From contig JAFTOU010000009.1 in NCBI GenBank assembly GCA_017463615.1, forward strand, positions 37,766-101,765: a DNA stretch of 64,000 bases. Reading direction: 5' to 3'. The translations under genes and the position numbers were made by a program. This document shows, piece by piece, positions 14,986 through 23,165 of this stretch. How positions within the stretch are numbered: position 1 is the stretch's first letter; each line of letters starts with the position of its first letter. A model generated the notes under the pieces. That model was not told the DNA's origin. It saw only the letters and a program-made list of their open reading frames with translations, and searched no databases. This DNA comes from Alistipes sp. (GTDB lineage Bacteria > Bacteroidota > Bacteroidia > Bacteroidales > Rikenellaceae).

Positions 14986-17065
14986 ACACATTATACTAAC
15001 CCTGCTGCTTGCCCTTATCGCCATGCCGCTCTATGGGCAGAAGCTCTCGTTGGGCTACCTCTACCCCGCAGGTGGGCAGGTGGGCACAACCGTAGAGATT
15101 GAGGCGGGAGGTCTAAACATCAACAAGGCCACCAAGGTACTCTTTAACCACCCGGGCATAGAGGCTCAGGTAGAGCCACTGCGGGAGAGTGCTGCCGAGA
15201 AGCGCAAGCGCAAGAGGCTCAACGACCAGAGTAGCCCGCAGCTTGCCGACAGAGTAAAGATACGCATCTCCATCGCCGCCGATGTGCCATGTGGCTTCTA
15301 CGACCTTCGCCTGCAGGGTGCAAGTGGCGTATCCAATATGTTGCCTTTTGAGGTGGCATCCTACCCCAACCTGCTGGAGACTAAGAAGAGATCTACCCTC
15401 AAGCAGCCGAATATGGTGGATAAGCTCCCCGCTGTGCTCTGTGGCTATGTCACCCCAGGTGGCGTGGACCACTTCAGCTTCAATGGACTTGCTGGGCAGA
15501 CCATCGTCGCCTCGGTCAAGGCTCGTCGCCTTGTGCCGTATATCGCCGATGCCGTTCCGGGATGGTTTCAGCCGGTAATGAAGATTGTGGACTCGCAGGG
15601 GCACGAGGTCGCCTACTCGGACGACTACCACCACAATGTAGACCCCGTGATTATCACTACCCTGCCTAAGGACGACAGCTATACGGTCATCATCCACGAC
15701 GCCATCTACCGCGGGCGCGAGGACTTCAACTACCGCGTACATATCGGCGAGATACCGTTTGTCACCGCCCGCTACCCAGCCTACGGCACTGTGGGTAAGA
15801 ACATTAGACAACGCCTTGAGGGTGTAAACCTCGGCTCTACAACTGCCAAGATTAAGGCTACAAAGGTGGGCTACAACACCCTGACCCACACCTCCGACAT
15901 CGGCACAAGCGACGGCGTTAGCTTCTACGCCCTACCGAGGGGTGTAAGGCTCAGCCACTGCCCGAAGCAGGGGGCTACCCTTGCCAATAATGCAGCTATC
16001 GCCGACTCGCTGACGGCGGAGAGCAAGGTCAAGCGATATACCATCTACGCAGAGCGTGGCGAGGATGTTGTCGTAGAGCTTATAGGACGTCGCAATGGCT
16101 CTCGCATAGATGCGCTGATGCGCCTGCGCGATGGTTTTGGCAAGGTTGTCGCCGAGGTAGACGATACCGAGGACCCACTGCAGGGGCTTATGACCTTCCA
16201 CGCCGACCCAGTGCTCAGATATAAGCCCGAGCGTAGTCAGGTGCTTATCCTTGAGGTTGAGGACCTCCACCGAGGCTCGGGCGAGCAGTACCACTACCTG
16301 CTGCGCAGATACAACTCCCTGCCGTCGTTCAACGCCTTTGTTGCACCAGCGAATATCACCATCCCTGCGGGTGGCACTGCCTCCTTCCGCGTGGATATAA
16401 ACGGCAAGGTCCGCCGCCCTGCAAACCTTGTGGTAGAGGGACTACCCGAGGGCTTTACAACCAGCAGCCTTGACCTGCGCCGTAGCAATAAGTGGAATGT
16501 ATCTATCACCGCTCCGAAAAATGCTAAGCCCGAGCGCTTCCCTATAGAGGTGAAGCTGGAGTACCAGACCCCAGATGGACTTCAGACGGCAGATGTCGTG
16601 CCCGTGGATAATATGATGCAGGCCTTCTACTACACCCACTACCTCCAGGCGGCAGAGCTGTCGCTTGATATCGCTGAGCCATCGCCTTACCGCCTGCGCC
16701 TGAGCTTTGATGTCTGCCAGCACGATGTGGCGTTCAAGATGCAGAGCGATGTTATCCCCGTGAAGGTTATCATAGATAGAGACGCGGGCTTTGACGAGCC
16801 AGTAGAGCTGCTGCTGGGCAATAAGAATAGAATCTTCAGCCTTGAGCCTATATCGCTTCAGGCGGGCGAAACGGAGAAGACTGTATATATAAAGGTAAAC
16901 CAGAGCATGCTTGCCCGCTATAGAAACGCCCGAAATCTACCATACTGGCAGATGTCCATCGTCGGCACCGTCAAGGGCGAGATAGAGAAACGCGGCAAGC
17001 GCTACTTCCAAAACGCCAAATACCGCGAAACCACCCCATACTTCACCCTCCACCCAACACGATAG
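14966..17065 (+). CDS. Secreted protein with TIG-like and pre-peptidase (PPC) domains
   Basis: 699 aa with a signal peptide (IILTLLLALIAMPLYGQ). Residues about 30-110 look like an IPT/TIG Ig-fold (YPAGGQVGTTVEIEAGGLN). Residues about 150-255 match the bacterial pre-peptidase C-terminal domain (HFSFNGLAGQTIVASVKA...VAYSDDY...YTVIIHDAIYRG). Further beta-sandwich segments run to the end (ITIPAGGTASFRVDI; PVELLLGNKN). In Planctomycetes similar proteins accompany DUF1501/DUF1549 pairs. There is no protease domain. It probably displays or docks the partners outside the cytoplasmic membrane. An ATG two codons in is an alternative start. Confidence 0.7.
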   Translation: MTMRRSRHIILTLLLALIAMPLYGQKLSLGYLYPAGGQVGTTVEIEAGGLNINKATKVLFNHPGIEAQVEPLRESAAEKRKRKRLNDQSSPQLADRVKIRISIAADVPCGFYDLRLQGASGVSNMLPFEVASYPNLLETKKRSTLKQPNMVDKLPAVLCGYVTPGGVDHFSFNGLAGQTIVASVKARRLVPYIADAVPGWFQPVMKIVDSQGHEVAYSDDYHHNVDPVIITTLPKDDSYTVIIHDAIYRGREDFNYRVHIGEIPFVTARYPAYGTVGKNIRQRLEGVNLGSTTAKIKATKVGYNTLTHTSDIGTSDGVSFYALPRGVRLSHCPKQGATLANNAAIADSLTAESKVKRYTIYAERGEDVVVELIGRRNGSRIDALMRLRDGFGKVVAEVDDTEDPLQGLMTFHADPVLRYKPERSQVLILEVEDLHRGSGEQYHYLLRRYNSLPSFNAFVAPANITIPAGGTASFRVDINGKVRRPANLVVEGLPEGFTTSSLDLRRSNKWNVSITAPKNAKPERFPIEVKLEYQTPDGLQTADVVPVDNMMQAFYYTHYLQAAELSLDIAEPSPYRLRLSFDVCQHDVAFKMQSDVIPVKVIIDRDAGFDEPVELLLGNKNRIFSLEPISLQAGETEKTVYIKVNQSMLARYRNARNLPYWQMSIVGTVKGEIEKRGKRYFQNAKYRETTPYFTLHPTR

Positions 17066-17229
17066 ATAGGGGCGGTGTAGCGCTGCTGGAGTTATAAATT
17101 GGGATTTGAATGGCGAAGCCATCACCGACCAAGTGCCGCGGTCGCAGAATGCGGCGCGGAGATACACGCGGGAGGTAACCCCGCCCTCCTGTGAGCAATG
17201 CCCTACAGAAACGAAGCGTAGGTTACAAG

Positions 17230-17331
17230 GGTGGCGAGACTGCCGTAGGCAGATACCAATGTGCTTGGAGGGAGCGGGCTTGCACGCTCACACCCAGGCA
17301 CATTTGTAATGGAGCGTAGCTCCTCGCCACC
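17230..17331. repeat. Nested GC-rich palindrome in the spacer after the DUF1501 operon
   Basis: The outer arms are GGTGGCGA (17230-17237) and TCGCCACC (17324-17331). Inside is the hairpin CTGCCGTAGGCAG (17240-17252) and a stem AATGTGC-TTGG / CCAG-GCACATT enclosing GAGCG...CGCTC. The rest of 17066-17351 has no supported gene. This nested build resembles other elements in the window but shares no sequence with them. Confidence 0.5.
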
Positions 17332-17347
17332 AGTGACAAATAGGCAC

Positions 17348-17379
17348 AAAAAAACAGACGACCTAAAAGTCGTCTGTTT
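17348..17379 (-). terminator. Displaced terminator of tRNA-Glu
   Basis: On the minus strand AAACAGACGAC pairs with GTCGTCTGTTT and is followed by a run of T. It sits directly outside the left att repeat. It has no minus-strand gene of its own, so it is best read as the original terminator of tRNA-Glu, separated from it by the 9.7-kb insertion. Confidence 0.75.
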
Positions 17380-17381
17380 GA

Positions 17382-17397
17382 GTAGTGGATAGGGGAT
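17382..17397. repeat. Left attachment site of the island
   Basis: GTAGTGGATAGGGGAT, identical to the last 15 nt of tRNA-Glu plus one base. It is the fragment left behind at the far end of the insertion. Confidence 0.9.
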
Positions 17398-17416
17398 ACA
17401 CACTCTTATTTTATCT

Positions 17417-17525
17417 TGTTTCATATTGTATTTATAATCAACTGAATAACATATATTTACAAGGCGTGTTATTTTGTTTCATTTTGTATTATTTTACTTA
17501 TTTTTGGGTGAAAATTTGGGTGAAA
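17417..17525. repeat. Candidate integrase arm-binding repeats, left end
   Basis: TTGTTTCATATTGTATTT (about 17417) is repeated as TTGTTTCATTTTGTATTA (about 17474). TTTTTGGGTGA / TTTGGGTGA at 17501-17523 is a second direct pair. The TTTGGGTGA type recurs near the right end at 26082-26114 (degenerate) and 27001-27024, as expected of arm-type sites in attP. Confidence 0.6.
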
Positions 17526-17546
17526 GATTTTTAATTTGTATATTTG
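17515..17546 (+). promoter_or_regulatory. Integrase promoter
   Basis: TTTG (17515-17518), 20-nt spacer, TATATTTG (17539-17546). The start would be near 17553 and the ATG is at 17568. The -33 box is part of the second TTTGGGTGA repeat, so integrase binding there would block its own promoter. Confidence 0.75.
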
Positions 17547-17567
17547 AACAAGAATATCAGCGACTTT

Positions 17568-18830
17568 ATGGCAATTCAGAAGTATAATATCAAAAGAGAC
17601 TTGACTCCTCCAACGAAAATGGGAGTCAGTTCTGTTCGATTGAGAGTATCCTCAAAAGGCAAGCGAGTGGATTTGCATACAGGCATTACGCTTACTGACA
17701 AACAGTGGAAAAATGACAGAGTAAAGCAAGGTTGTGTAGTGAGTGGAGTGGAACATAATCTGCTCAATGATTTGCTGAGAGAGCAAGAGGAGTTCATTTC
17801 GGCATACTTCAACAACTGTGCTTTAAGAAGTGAACCTATCAATTTGGAAGAACTGAAAAAGCAATTCAACTACACCTTCAAAGATACTGCCGAAGCAAGA
17901 AGCGAGGAGTTCTTCTATGTAATGAACTCTTACATTGTGAATACTGCTCAAACAAAATCGTGGAATAGCAGATATAAAGATGAGTGGGTGCGTGTAATGG
18001 AGGGATTGCGTACATATAAGTCCTCAACGAATTGGAGCAGTCTGAACGAGGCGTATATGAACGGATACTTGCAATTCTTGGCAAAGACTATGCTCAATGA
18101 GAAGATAAAAAAGAATTTGGAGAAGTTGAGGGAGTTTCTGAATTGGGCAAAGTTGAAGAAATATCCTGTCAATGATGATTTCTTCCTATACAAACCGAAA
18201 TTGCAATCTTCCCATAAGGAGGTTAGGTATTTAACAATTGAAGAGGTGAGCAAACTGATTGGGTTGGATTTGAGCAGTCGTATTGCGCTTGAACAGACGA
18301 GAGATTTCTTCATTTTTCAGTGTTTCACCGCACTGCGCTATTCAGATTTGCAGAAGTTAAAGAAAACCAACATCATTCAGGAGGGTGATGATTATTACTT
18401 GGATACATTAACTACAAAGGATAAGGATAGAATCAATTTTAGATTAGCAAAACCTGCGGTGGCAATATACCTTAAATATATAGACTACGAGTACGACAAT
18501 GGTGTTTTGTTCCCGATTCTTACCAATCAGAAGTACAACGAACACTTGAAGGAATTGGGTGCTGTTGCAGAAATAGAAGGTGAGTATGTGGATTATCAGT
18601 GTCGTTTATCAGAAACAACAGAAGTTCACTCATTGAGAAAGGATATACAGAGTCACGATGCAAGACGAACATTTGTGGTTACTGCCCTAAATGAAGGTGA
18701 AGATGTAACTACCATTGCACTCTTAACATCTCACTCCGAGTTGAAAGCGATGATGCCATATATTCAATTACACAATAAAGGGAAAGGTAAGGTTATTGAT
18801 GCCATAGATGCTGCATTTGAGAGAGAATAG
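17568..18830 (+). CDS. Tyrosine recombinase / integrase
   Basis: 420 aa from the ATG at 17568 (MAIQKYNIKRDL); the in-frame TTG at 17544 overlaps the -7 box and is rejected. The N-terminal arm-binding domain (1-100), core-binding domain (about 110-205) and catalytic domain follow the layout of Bacteroidetes element integrases. Catalytic residues seen: Arg257 in TALRYSD, a Lys near 284, His363 and Arg366 in HDARR, His389 in LTSHSE and the nucleophile Tyr398 in MPYIQ. It is the first gene inside the left end and should excise and integrate the element at tRNA-Glu. Confidence 0.93.
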   Translation: MAIQKYNIKRDLTPPTKMGVSSVRLRVSSKGKRVDLHTGITLTDKQWKNDRVKQGCVVSGVEHNLLNDLLREQEEFISAYFNNCALRSEPINLEELKKQFNYTFKDTAEARSEEFFYVMNSYIVNTAQTKSWNSRYKDEWVRVMEGLRTYKSSTNWSSLNEAYMNGYLQFLAKTMLNEKIKKNLEKLREFLNWAKLKKYPVNDDFFLYKPKLQSSHKEVRYLTIEEVSKLIGLDLSSRIALEQTRDFFIFQCFTALRYSDLQKLKKTNIIQEGDDYYLDTLTTKDKDRINFRLAKPAVAIYLKYIDYEYDNGVLFPILTNQKYNEHLKELGAVAEIEGEYVDYQCRLSETTEVHSLRKDIQSHDARRTFVVTALNEGEDVTTIALLTSHSELKAMMPYIQLHNKGKGKVIDAIDAAFERE

Positions 18831-18861
18831 TGTATTCACCTTTCAACTGTATTCAAAAAAG

Positions 18862-18893
18862 TCGGTAGTCGTTCAATATGACTACCGATTTTT
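18862..18893. terminator. Bidirectional terminator between integrase and serine recombinase
   Basis: TCGGTAGTC (18862-18870) and GACTACCGA (18880-18888) are flanked by an A run on the left and T run on the right, between two converging genes. Confidence 0.85.
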
Positions 18894-18923
18894 GTGTTCT
18901 GATTTCTCTTTGAGTTGTTTGGG

Positions 18924-19556
18924 TTATATGGCAAATTCTTTCTTCACTCTCTGCACCGTGCTGATGCCCACCTCGCACAATTTTGCAGTGTTGCGGACTG
19001 ATTGACCACTTTTGAGCAACTTGATTACCTTTGCATACTCCTCTTGCTTCTTCTCTTTGCTCTTGGTGCTACCTTGTTTTCTGCCGATACGCCCTCCGTT
19101 GGCAACATATCTCCTCAACCCACTATTAAGACGAAATTTGATGTTGTCTCGCTCCATTTCGGCACAGGTACCAAGAACACTGATAAAGATGGTCAAGAAT
19201 GGATTTTTGCTACCATCAGCATTGAACAACGATAAATTCTCCTTTTGAAAGTAGATGTTGAGGTGGTTATCTTTGCAGAACTTGACATTGGCAAGTACCT
19301 CATCGACATTTCTGCCAAGTCTGCTCAACTCGCTTATTAGGAGCGTGTCAATCTTGTTGGTAACACAGAATTTCAGACACTCGCACAAAACCGCCCTATC
19401 TTCGTTCTTGGTGGCACCGCTGATATGTTCCTCAAATACTTGTTCTACCGACAACCCATTTTTGGTGGAGTAATCTACCAAATCTGAAACCTGTCGCTCG
19501 GTGCTTTGTCTGTCGCCTACACTTGATACTCGTGCGTATATTACCGCTGTCTTCAT
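18924..19556 (-). CDS. Serine recombinase (resolvase/invertase family)
   Basis: 210 aa from MKTAVIYARVSS; an ATG three codons upstream is possible. Resolvase domain with nucleophile Ser11 in YARVS, then ELSRLGRNVDEVL and FLTIFISVLGTCAEMERDNI, and a C-terminal helix-turn-helix (about 175-205: GQSVRNTAKLCEVGISTVQR). The size fits resolvases and invertases, not the large transposition integrases. As the island already has a tyrosine integrase, it may resolve dimers, invert a promoter, or be a relic of an older element. It converges on the integrase. Confidence 0.93.
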   Translation of the reverse strand: MKTAVIYARVSSVGDRQSTERQVSDLVDYSTKNGLSVEQVFEEHISGATKNEDRAVLCECLKFCVTNKIDTLLISELSRLGRNVDEVLANVKFCKDNHLNIYFQKENLSLFNADGSKNPFLTIFISVLGTCAEMERDNIKFRLNSGLRRYVANGGRIGRKQGSTKSKEKKQEEYAKVIKLLKSGQSVRNTAKLCEVGISTVQRVKKEFAI

Positions 19557-19604
19557 ACTATCCATAATTTGCGTTTTGTCATTACCATTTATGAGTGGTT
19601 TGTG

Positions 19605-19636
19605 CTATCTTAGTGTTGTACCACTTATTTTATAAT
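19605..19636. promoter_or_regulatory. Possible recombination or operator site upstream of the serine recombinase
   Basis: AGTGGT and ACCACT form the outer arms of a roughly 32-bp imperfect palindrome between the recombinase start and its promoter. This is the position and size of a resolvase site, but only the outer 6 bp pair well. Confidence 0.3.
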
Positions 19637-19637
19637 G

Positions 19638-19669
19638 CAAAGATATATTATATTATTAACAAAAGCAAA
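19638..19669 (-). promoter_or_regulatory. Promoter of the serine recombinase
   Basis: On the minus strand TTTG (19669-19666), 20-nt spacer, TATCTTTG (19645-19638). The leader to the ATG is about 75 nt. Confidence 0.75.
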
Positions 19670-19727
19670 TAAAATTAGTATGATAATATAAATAAATTGA
19701 AATTTATTATGGGTATGGTATTAAAAA

Positions 19728-19777
19728 GCGACCTCTGCACCATAGGTCGCATAAAAAAGGGAGGCGATGTGCCTCCC
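19728..19777 (-). terminator. Two tandem terminators after the DUF2971 gene
   Basis: Reading on the minus strand, GGGAGGC/GCCTCCC (19777-19759) is followed by a T run, then GCGACCT/AGGTCGC (19750-19728) by another T run. Confidence 0.85.
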
Positions 19778-19782
19778 TGCTA

Positions 19783-20550
19783 TCAATCTGCTATATCGAC
19801 AAACTTGCCATCGTTTACATAACTCTCTCCTTCGCTATCACATAGAGTAAGTTCTCCAAAAAAATCCCCATATTCAAGGATAAGCAAATTGCGCTCAGCG
19901 ACTCTACTCAAAATCTTAAAATTTAGAGACGAAAATACTTTGTCATTTACGGGAACATAGTTTTCACAACTATCTGCATATTGTAAGATAACAGCGATAA
20001 GACTATCTTTGAAATCCAAAAATATATCATCAGAGCAATCGTTCACCTTGGTAATTATTCTATACTCTTGTTCATATTTCCAATCCGATGACTTTGTGAA
20101 GAAAAATCCTTTTCGCTTTCTTTCCAAGGATTTTCCTATATTATTAGAATTGATATGAACATAACCTTTGAACTTCCTTCTATAATTTACCTTGCAAGAG
20201 TACATATCCTTTGATAAATGTTTCAACAGTCTCCGTTTATCAAATACAAGGCATACTCCCTTACCCTTTTCGGCATAATGTCCCCACATAGCAGATATAT
20301 CAAAACCCTGATAATTTGAACTATCCATTGTTAGACTAATCTGCCTATATAGTTTCAACTCTTTCTGAACATCCTCCGTCTTTACAGTACTACGATAGGC
20401 ATAACTAATACGCTTGTACGCTTCATTGACATCGTTCATATCACCCAATCTGCCAAATTTAAGGCTTTGGGACAAAATAATTCGTATTGCGGTATCAAAC
20501 TTGGTGTAATGATACAGTTTGTCTATCTGTTGGAATTTAAGGAAAGTCAT
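19783..20550 (-). CDS. DUF2971 family protein
   Basis: 255 aa, no signal peptide. The start LYHYTKFDTAIRIILSQSLKFGRLGDMNDVNEA and the central MWGHYAEKGKGVCLVFDKRRLL are the two hallmark blocks of DUF2971 (Y-H-Y-T; W-x-H-Y-A-x-x-x-x-G-x-C-L). The family has unknown biochemistry and is often found in accessory and mobile DNA, sometimes beside nucleases and proteases, which has raised the idea of a defence or toxin role. Here it is the second gene of a pair, 11 bp after the trypsin-TPR gene. Two terminators end the transcript. Confidence 0.8.
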   Translation of the reverse strand: MTFLKFQQIDKLYHYTKFDTAIRIILSQSLKFGRLGDMNDVNEAYKRISYAYRSTVKTEDVQKELKLYRQISLTMDSSNYQGFDISAMWGHYAEKGKGVCLVFDKRRLLKHLSKDMYSCKVNYRRKFKGYVHINSNNIGKSLERKRKGFFFTKSSDWKYEQEYRIITKVNDCSDDIFLDFKDSLIAVILQYADSCENYVPVNDKVFSSLNFKILSRVAERNLLILEYGDFFGELTLCDSEGESYVNDGKFVDIAD

Positions 20551-20561
20551 ATCAAATCACA

Positions 20562-22769
20562 TTAATTATTTGGTCTTCTGTAAAGCATCGCTGTGATTTT
20601 TGTGGCTCCGAGCGGATATTCAATATTCGTTATAACTGCCATACAGCACCCTTTCATTGCCGCCTCTTTTTTAATCTTTTTAATAGCCTCTCTTGTTGCG
20701 AGATTTTGCCCTAAATCACCACCCCATAATGATGTTTTTGAAATTTCTCCCACAGCAACTAATCCTTTTGTGGCAGACATATCTTCAACGACAATCACAT
20801 CTTTCCATGAGATAAAACTATTGGTACCATCAGAGGGGGTATCTATTAGCGTATCTTTGTTTTCATTATTTTGCTCTTTACATTGAAGGCAAATGAATTT
20901 TAATTGCCATCCTGATTCACCCTCTGAAAAATGAATATAAGCACAATCCTTACCTATTGCAGGGAATGTTGCAGAGAACAGGAATTCTCCTTGTGCTTTT
21001 GTTCGTGCGGGTCCTACCGTGATTTTATCTGTTTTTATTAATGGTAATTTTTCGCCACTTGCAACATCAATAATGTGAGTATTCTTATCAAGCCAATATT
21101 CGCCATTTGCTACCAAACTAAAATGAATAGTTGTATATTCGTTTGAAGACTCAATAGCTCTTATTGTTAATTGTCTTATATTGGTAGAACCTATTTGTGG
21201 TTCTCTGTATATATTTAAGAACTTTACACTCTTACCGTTATTGTTTGTTGACAATTTTACAATTAAGGAATCAACATCGGAACACCCCAAGGTTTTCGCT
21301 TTTTGAAAATCTTCGAGAGCATCAGCCTCATTGCCAAGTTGTATATTGGACAACCCTCTATAATAGTAAGAACTCTTTAACCAATGATTACCTGTATCTG
21401 TCACACAACTAATTGCAGTGTTCAACTTTTTGACAGAAGTAGAGTAGTCTGCCAATTTATACAATATCGCCCCATATGTATCCCAAGAATTTCCATAAAA
21501 AGGGTTTTTATTAACAGCTATTTCCGCATACTTCTTTGCTTCTTCAAAATTATTTAGGAGGAATAACTGCCATGCTATTTCATTGTATATCCTATAATAT
21601 CCCTTATACGCAACTATTCCATCATACTGCACAGCTGTCTTGAAATCAGATATTGCACCATGAGGGTTACCTAAATTTTGTTTACAACGCCCTCTCCAAT
21701 ATAATGCATTGATATTCTGTCTATCTAATAGTATAGCGTTATCATATGATTTAATGGAGGCATCGAAATTTTTTAGTAGATAATAAGCTCGCCCTAAAAG
21801 GGTGTAACATCTTAAAGATTGATGTCCTCGGTCTATACAATACGAAGCAGATTCTACGACAGAAGTGAAATTTCTTACTCTCATAGCGCAATAAGCTCGT
21901 AAATAATGATTCTCTGTGTTCGGATTCAATAAAACGGATTTGTCAATTGCAATGAATGCTTCGTTGTCTTGTTTTTGTTGGTAAAATTTAGCAGCCGCAT
22001 CAAATAACTTTTTAGACTCTAATATATCGGTAGTATTTGGTATTTCATTTTTTTCGATTTTTGCAGTTTTATCATTAGCAGAAAAAGCCTTTACCATATA
22101 GACATAAGGCGATATTCGCTTAATTTTTTCTGTAAACGATAGATTTGCAATAGTATTAGAGTTATTGAAAGGGATACTTTCACCGCAAGATTCTATTAGG
22201 ATTTGAAGATAAATCAATTTGATAGCATAACCAACCTGTTCTGCCCCTTTATGTTTTGCACATACGATACCAATAAGGTTGCCTGAGTTATCCAACAATG
22301 GTCCACCGCTATTACCTGGTTGAATAGGTGCTGATATTTGATAAATTGAAGGGTCACCTTGAAAACCCGTTTTGGAACTTATTACGCCTGTTGTTAATTT
22401 AACCTCTGAACCCATAGTGCTTGTTAACGGATATCCTAAAACAAAAACATTAGTACCAACATCAACAGAGCTTGTATTAATTCCATAGCATGGTTTGTCA
22501 AACCCATTAAATGATGGCTCAACTACTTTTATAATTGCCAAATCGTTTGTTTTATCCACAGCCACCACCTTTGTTTTCAAACTTGTCTTATAATCTCCCT
22601 GAGAGCCCGATATTGTTAATGATTTAGCACCGTCAACAACATGATAGTTGGTGACAAGGTGATAATCACCTATAACAATAGCGCTTCCCGACCATTGATT
22701 TTCATTTGATTCTTGCCCATAAACACCGAAAGAGACAAGTAGTAGAAAAATAAAAATTAGTTTCTTCAT
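20562..22769 (-). CDS. Secreted trypsin-like serine protease with TPR repeats
   Basis: 735 aa. Signal peptide 1-18 (MKKLIFIFLLLVSFGVYG). Trypsin/HtrA-type protease domain about 25-200 with His43 (TNYHVV), Asp76 (KTNDLAII) and Ser154 (QPGNSGGP), all present. No PDZ domain. Residues about 265-520 form TPR-like repeats with recurring Ala-Tyr-Trp-Gly positions (for example YYLLKNFDASIKSYDNAI, LYWRGRCKQNLGNPHGAISD). A beta-rich segment follows at about 530-630. The C-terminal 75-residue domain (VVEDMSATKGLVAVGEIS...EAAMKGCCMAVITNIEYP) is not recognised. It is the first gene of a two-gene unit with DUF2971, and its 5' region carries leader element B. Confidence 0.85.
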   Translation of the reverse strand: MKKLIFIFLLLVSFGVYGQESNENQWSGSAIVIGDYHLVTNYHVVDGAKSLTISGSQGDYKTSLKTKVVAVDKTNDLAIIKVVEPSFNGFDKPCYGINTSSVDVGTNVFVLGYPLTSTMGSEVKLTTGVISSKTGFQGDPSIYQISAPIQPGNSGGPLLDNSGNLIGIVCAKHKGAEQVGYAIKLIYLQILIESCGESIPFNNSNTIANLSFTEKIKRISPYVYMVKAFSANDKTAKIEKNEIPNTTDILESKKLFDAAAKFYQQKQDNEAFIAIDKSVLLNPNTENHYLRAYCAMRVRNFTSVVESASYCIDRGHQSLRCYTLLGRAYYLLKNFDASIKSYDNAILLDRQNINALYWRGRCKQNLGNPHGAISDFKTAVQYDGIVAYKGYYRIYNEIAWQLFLLNNFEEAKKYAEIAVNKNPFYGNSWDTYGAILYKLADYSTSVKKLNTAISCVTDTGNHWLKSSYYYRGLSNIQLGNEADALEDFQKAKTLGCSDVDSLIVKLSTNNNGKSVKFLNIYREPQIGSTNIRQLTIRAIESSNEYTTIHFSLVANGEYWLDKNTHIIDVASGEKLPLIKTDKITVGPARTKAQGEFLFSATFPAIGKDCAYIHFSEGESGWQLKFICLQCKEQNNENKDTLIDTPSDGTNSFISWKDVIVVEDMSATKGLVAVGEISKTSLWGGDLGQNLATREAIKKIKKEAAMKGCCMAVITNIEYPLGATKITAMLYRRPNN

Positions 22770-22803
22770 AACTGTAAGTATTTGATATTATTGTTTGCTC
22801 AGT

Positions 22804-23042
22804 TATGACAATAAAGAAAGTGTGGAGAACACTTATCGTCTATCCATTAGAAGGTTGTAGCAAAACCCAAACAAAAGTAAACGATGCAATACCCCACACT
22901 TGGATAGTATGGGATACGCACGAAAGTGCATAGTCACATAACTACACAAGAAATGAGTGCTATTCGTTGTCCTTCTGTTTTTGAAAACTGCTACATTCTC
23001 TAATGGGGACTGTGCGAAAAACACTTTCAATATGTCCGTCTT
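22804..23042 (-). promoter_or_regulatory. Conserved leader element, copy B (candidate structured RNA)
   Basis: Minus-strand copy of the 542-772 element, ending 34 bp before the trypsin-TPR start. The hairpin CCCATAC / GTGTGGG (22913-22893) with loop TATCCAA, and the GCAC...GTGC hairpin, are both kept with changed loops. A -7-like TATATTTG lies at 23076-23069 just upstream, so the element would be transcribed as a 5' leader. The frame that is open in copy A has stop codons here. Confidence 0.55.
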
Positions 23043-23092
23043 GTGGTTTTTTATGCCACTTGACATCACAAATATAAGTATTTTTTCACTTC

Positions 23093-23110
23093 ATTGTTCT
23101 TTTTAGAACA
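23093..23110. promoter_or_regulatory. Small palindrome upstream of leader B
   Basis: TTGTTCT-TTTT-AGAACAA, perfect 7-bp arms, between the trypsin-TPR promoter region and the end of the DUF2693 gene. It could be an operator or a weak terminator. Nothing else is seen in 22770-23165. Confidence 0.35.
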
Positions 23111-23165
23111 ACTTTTTGAATAGCACTCTGTGGAGTATCGCTTTATATGATACAAAAAGTGAAGG

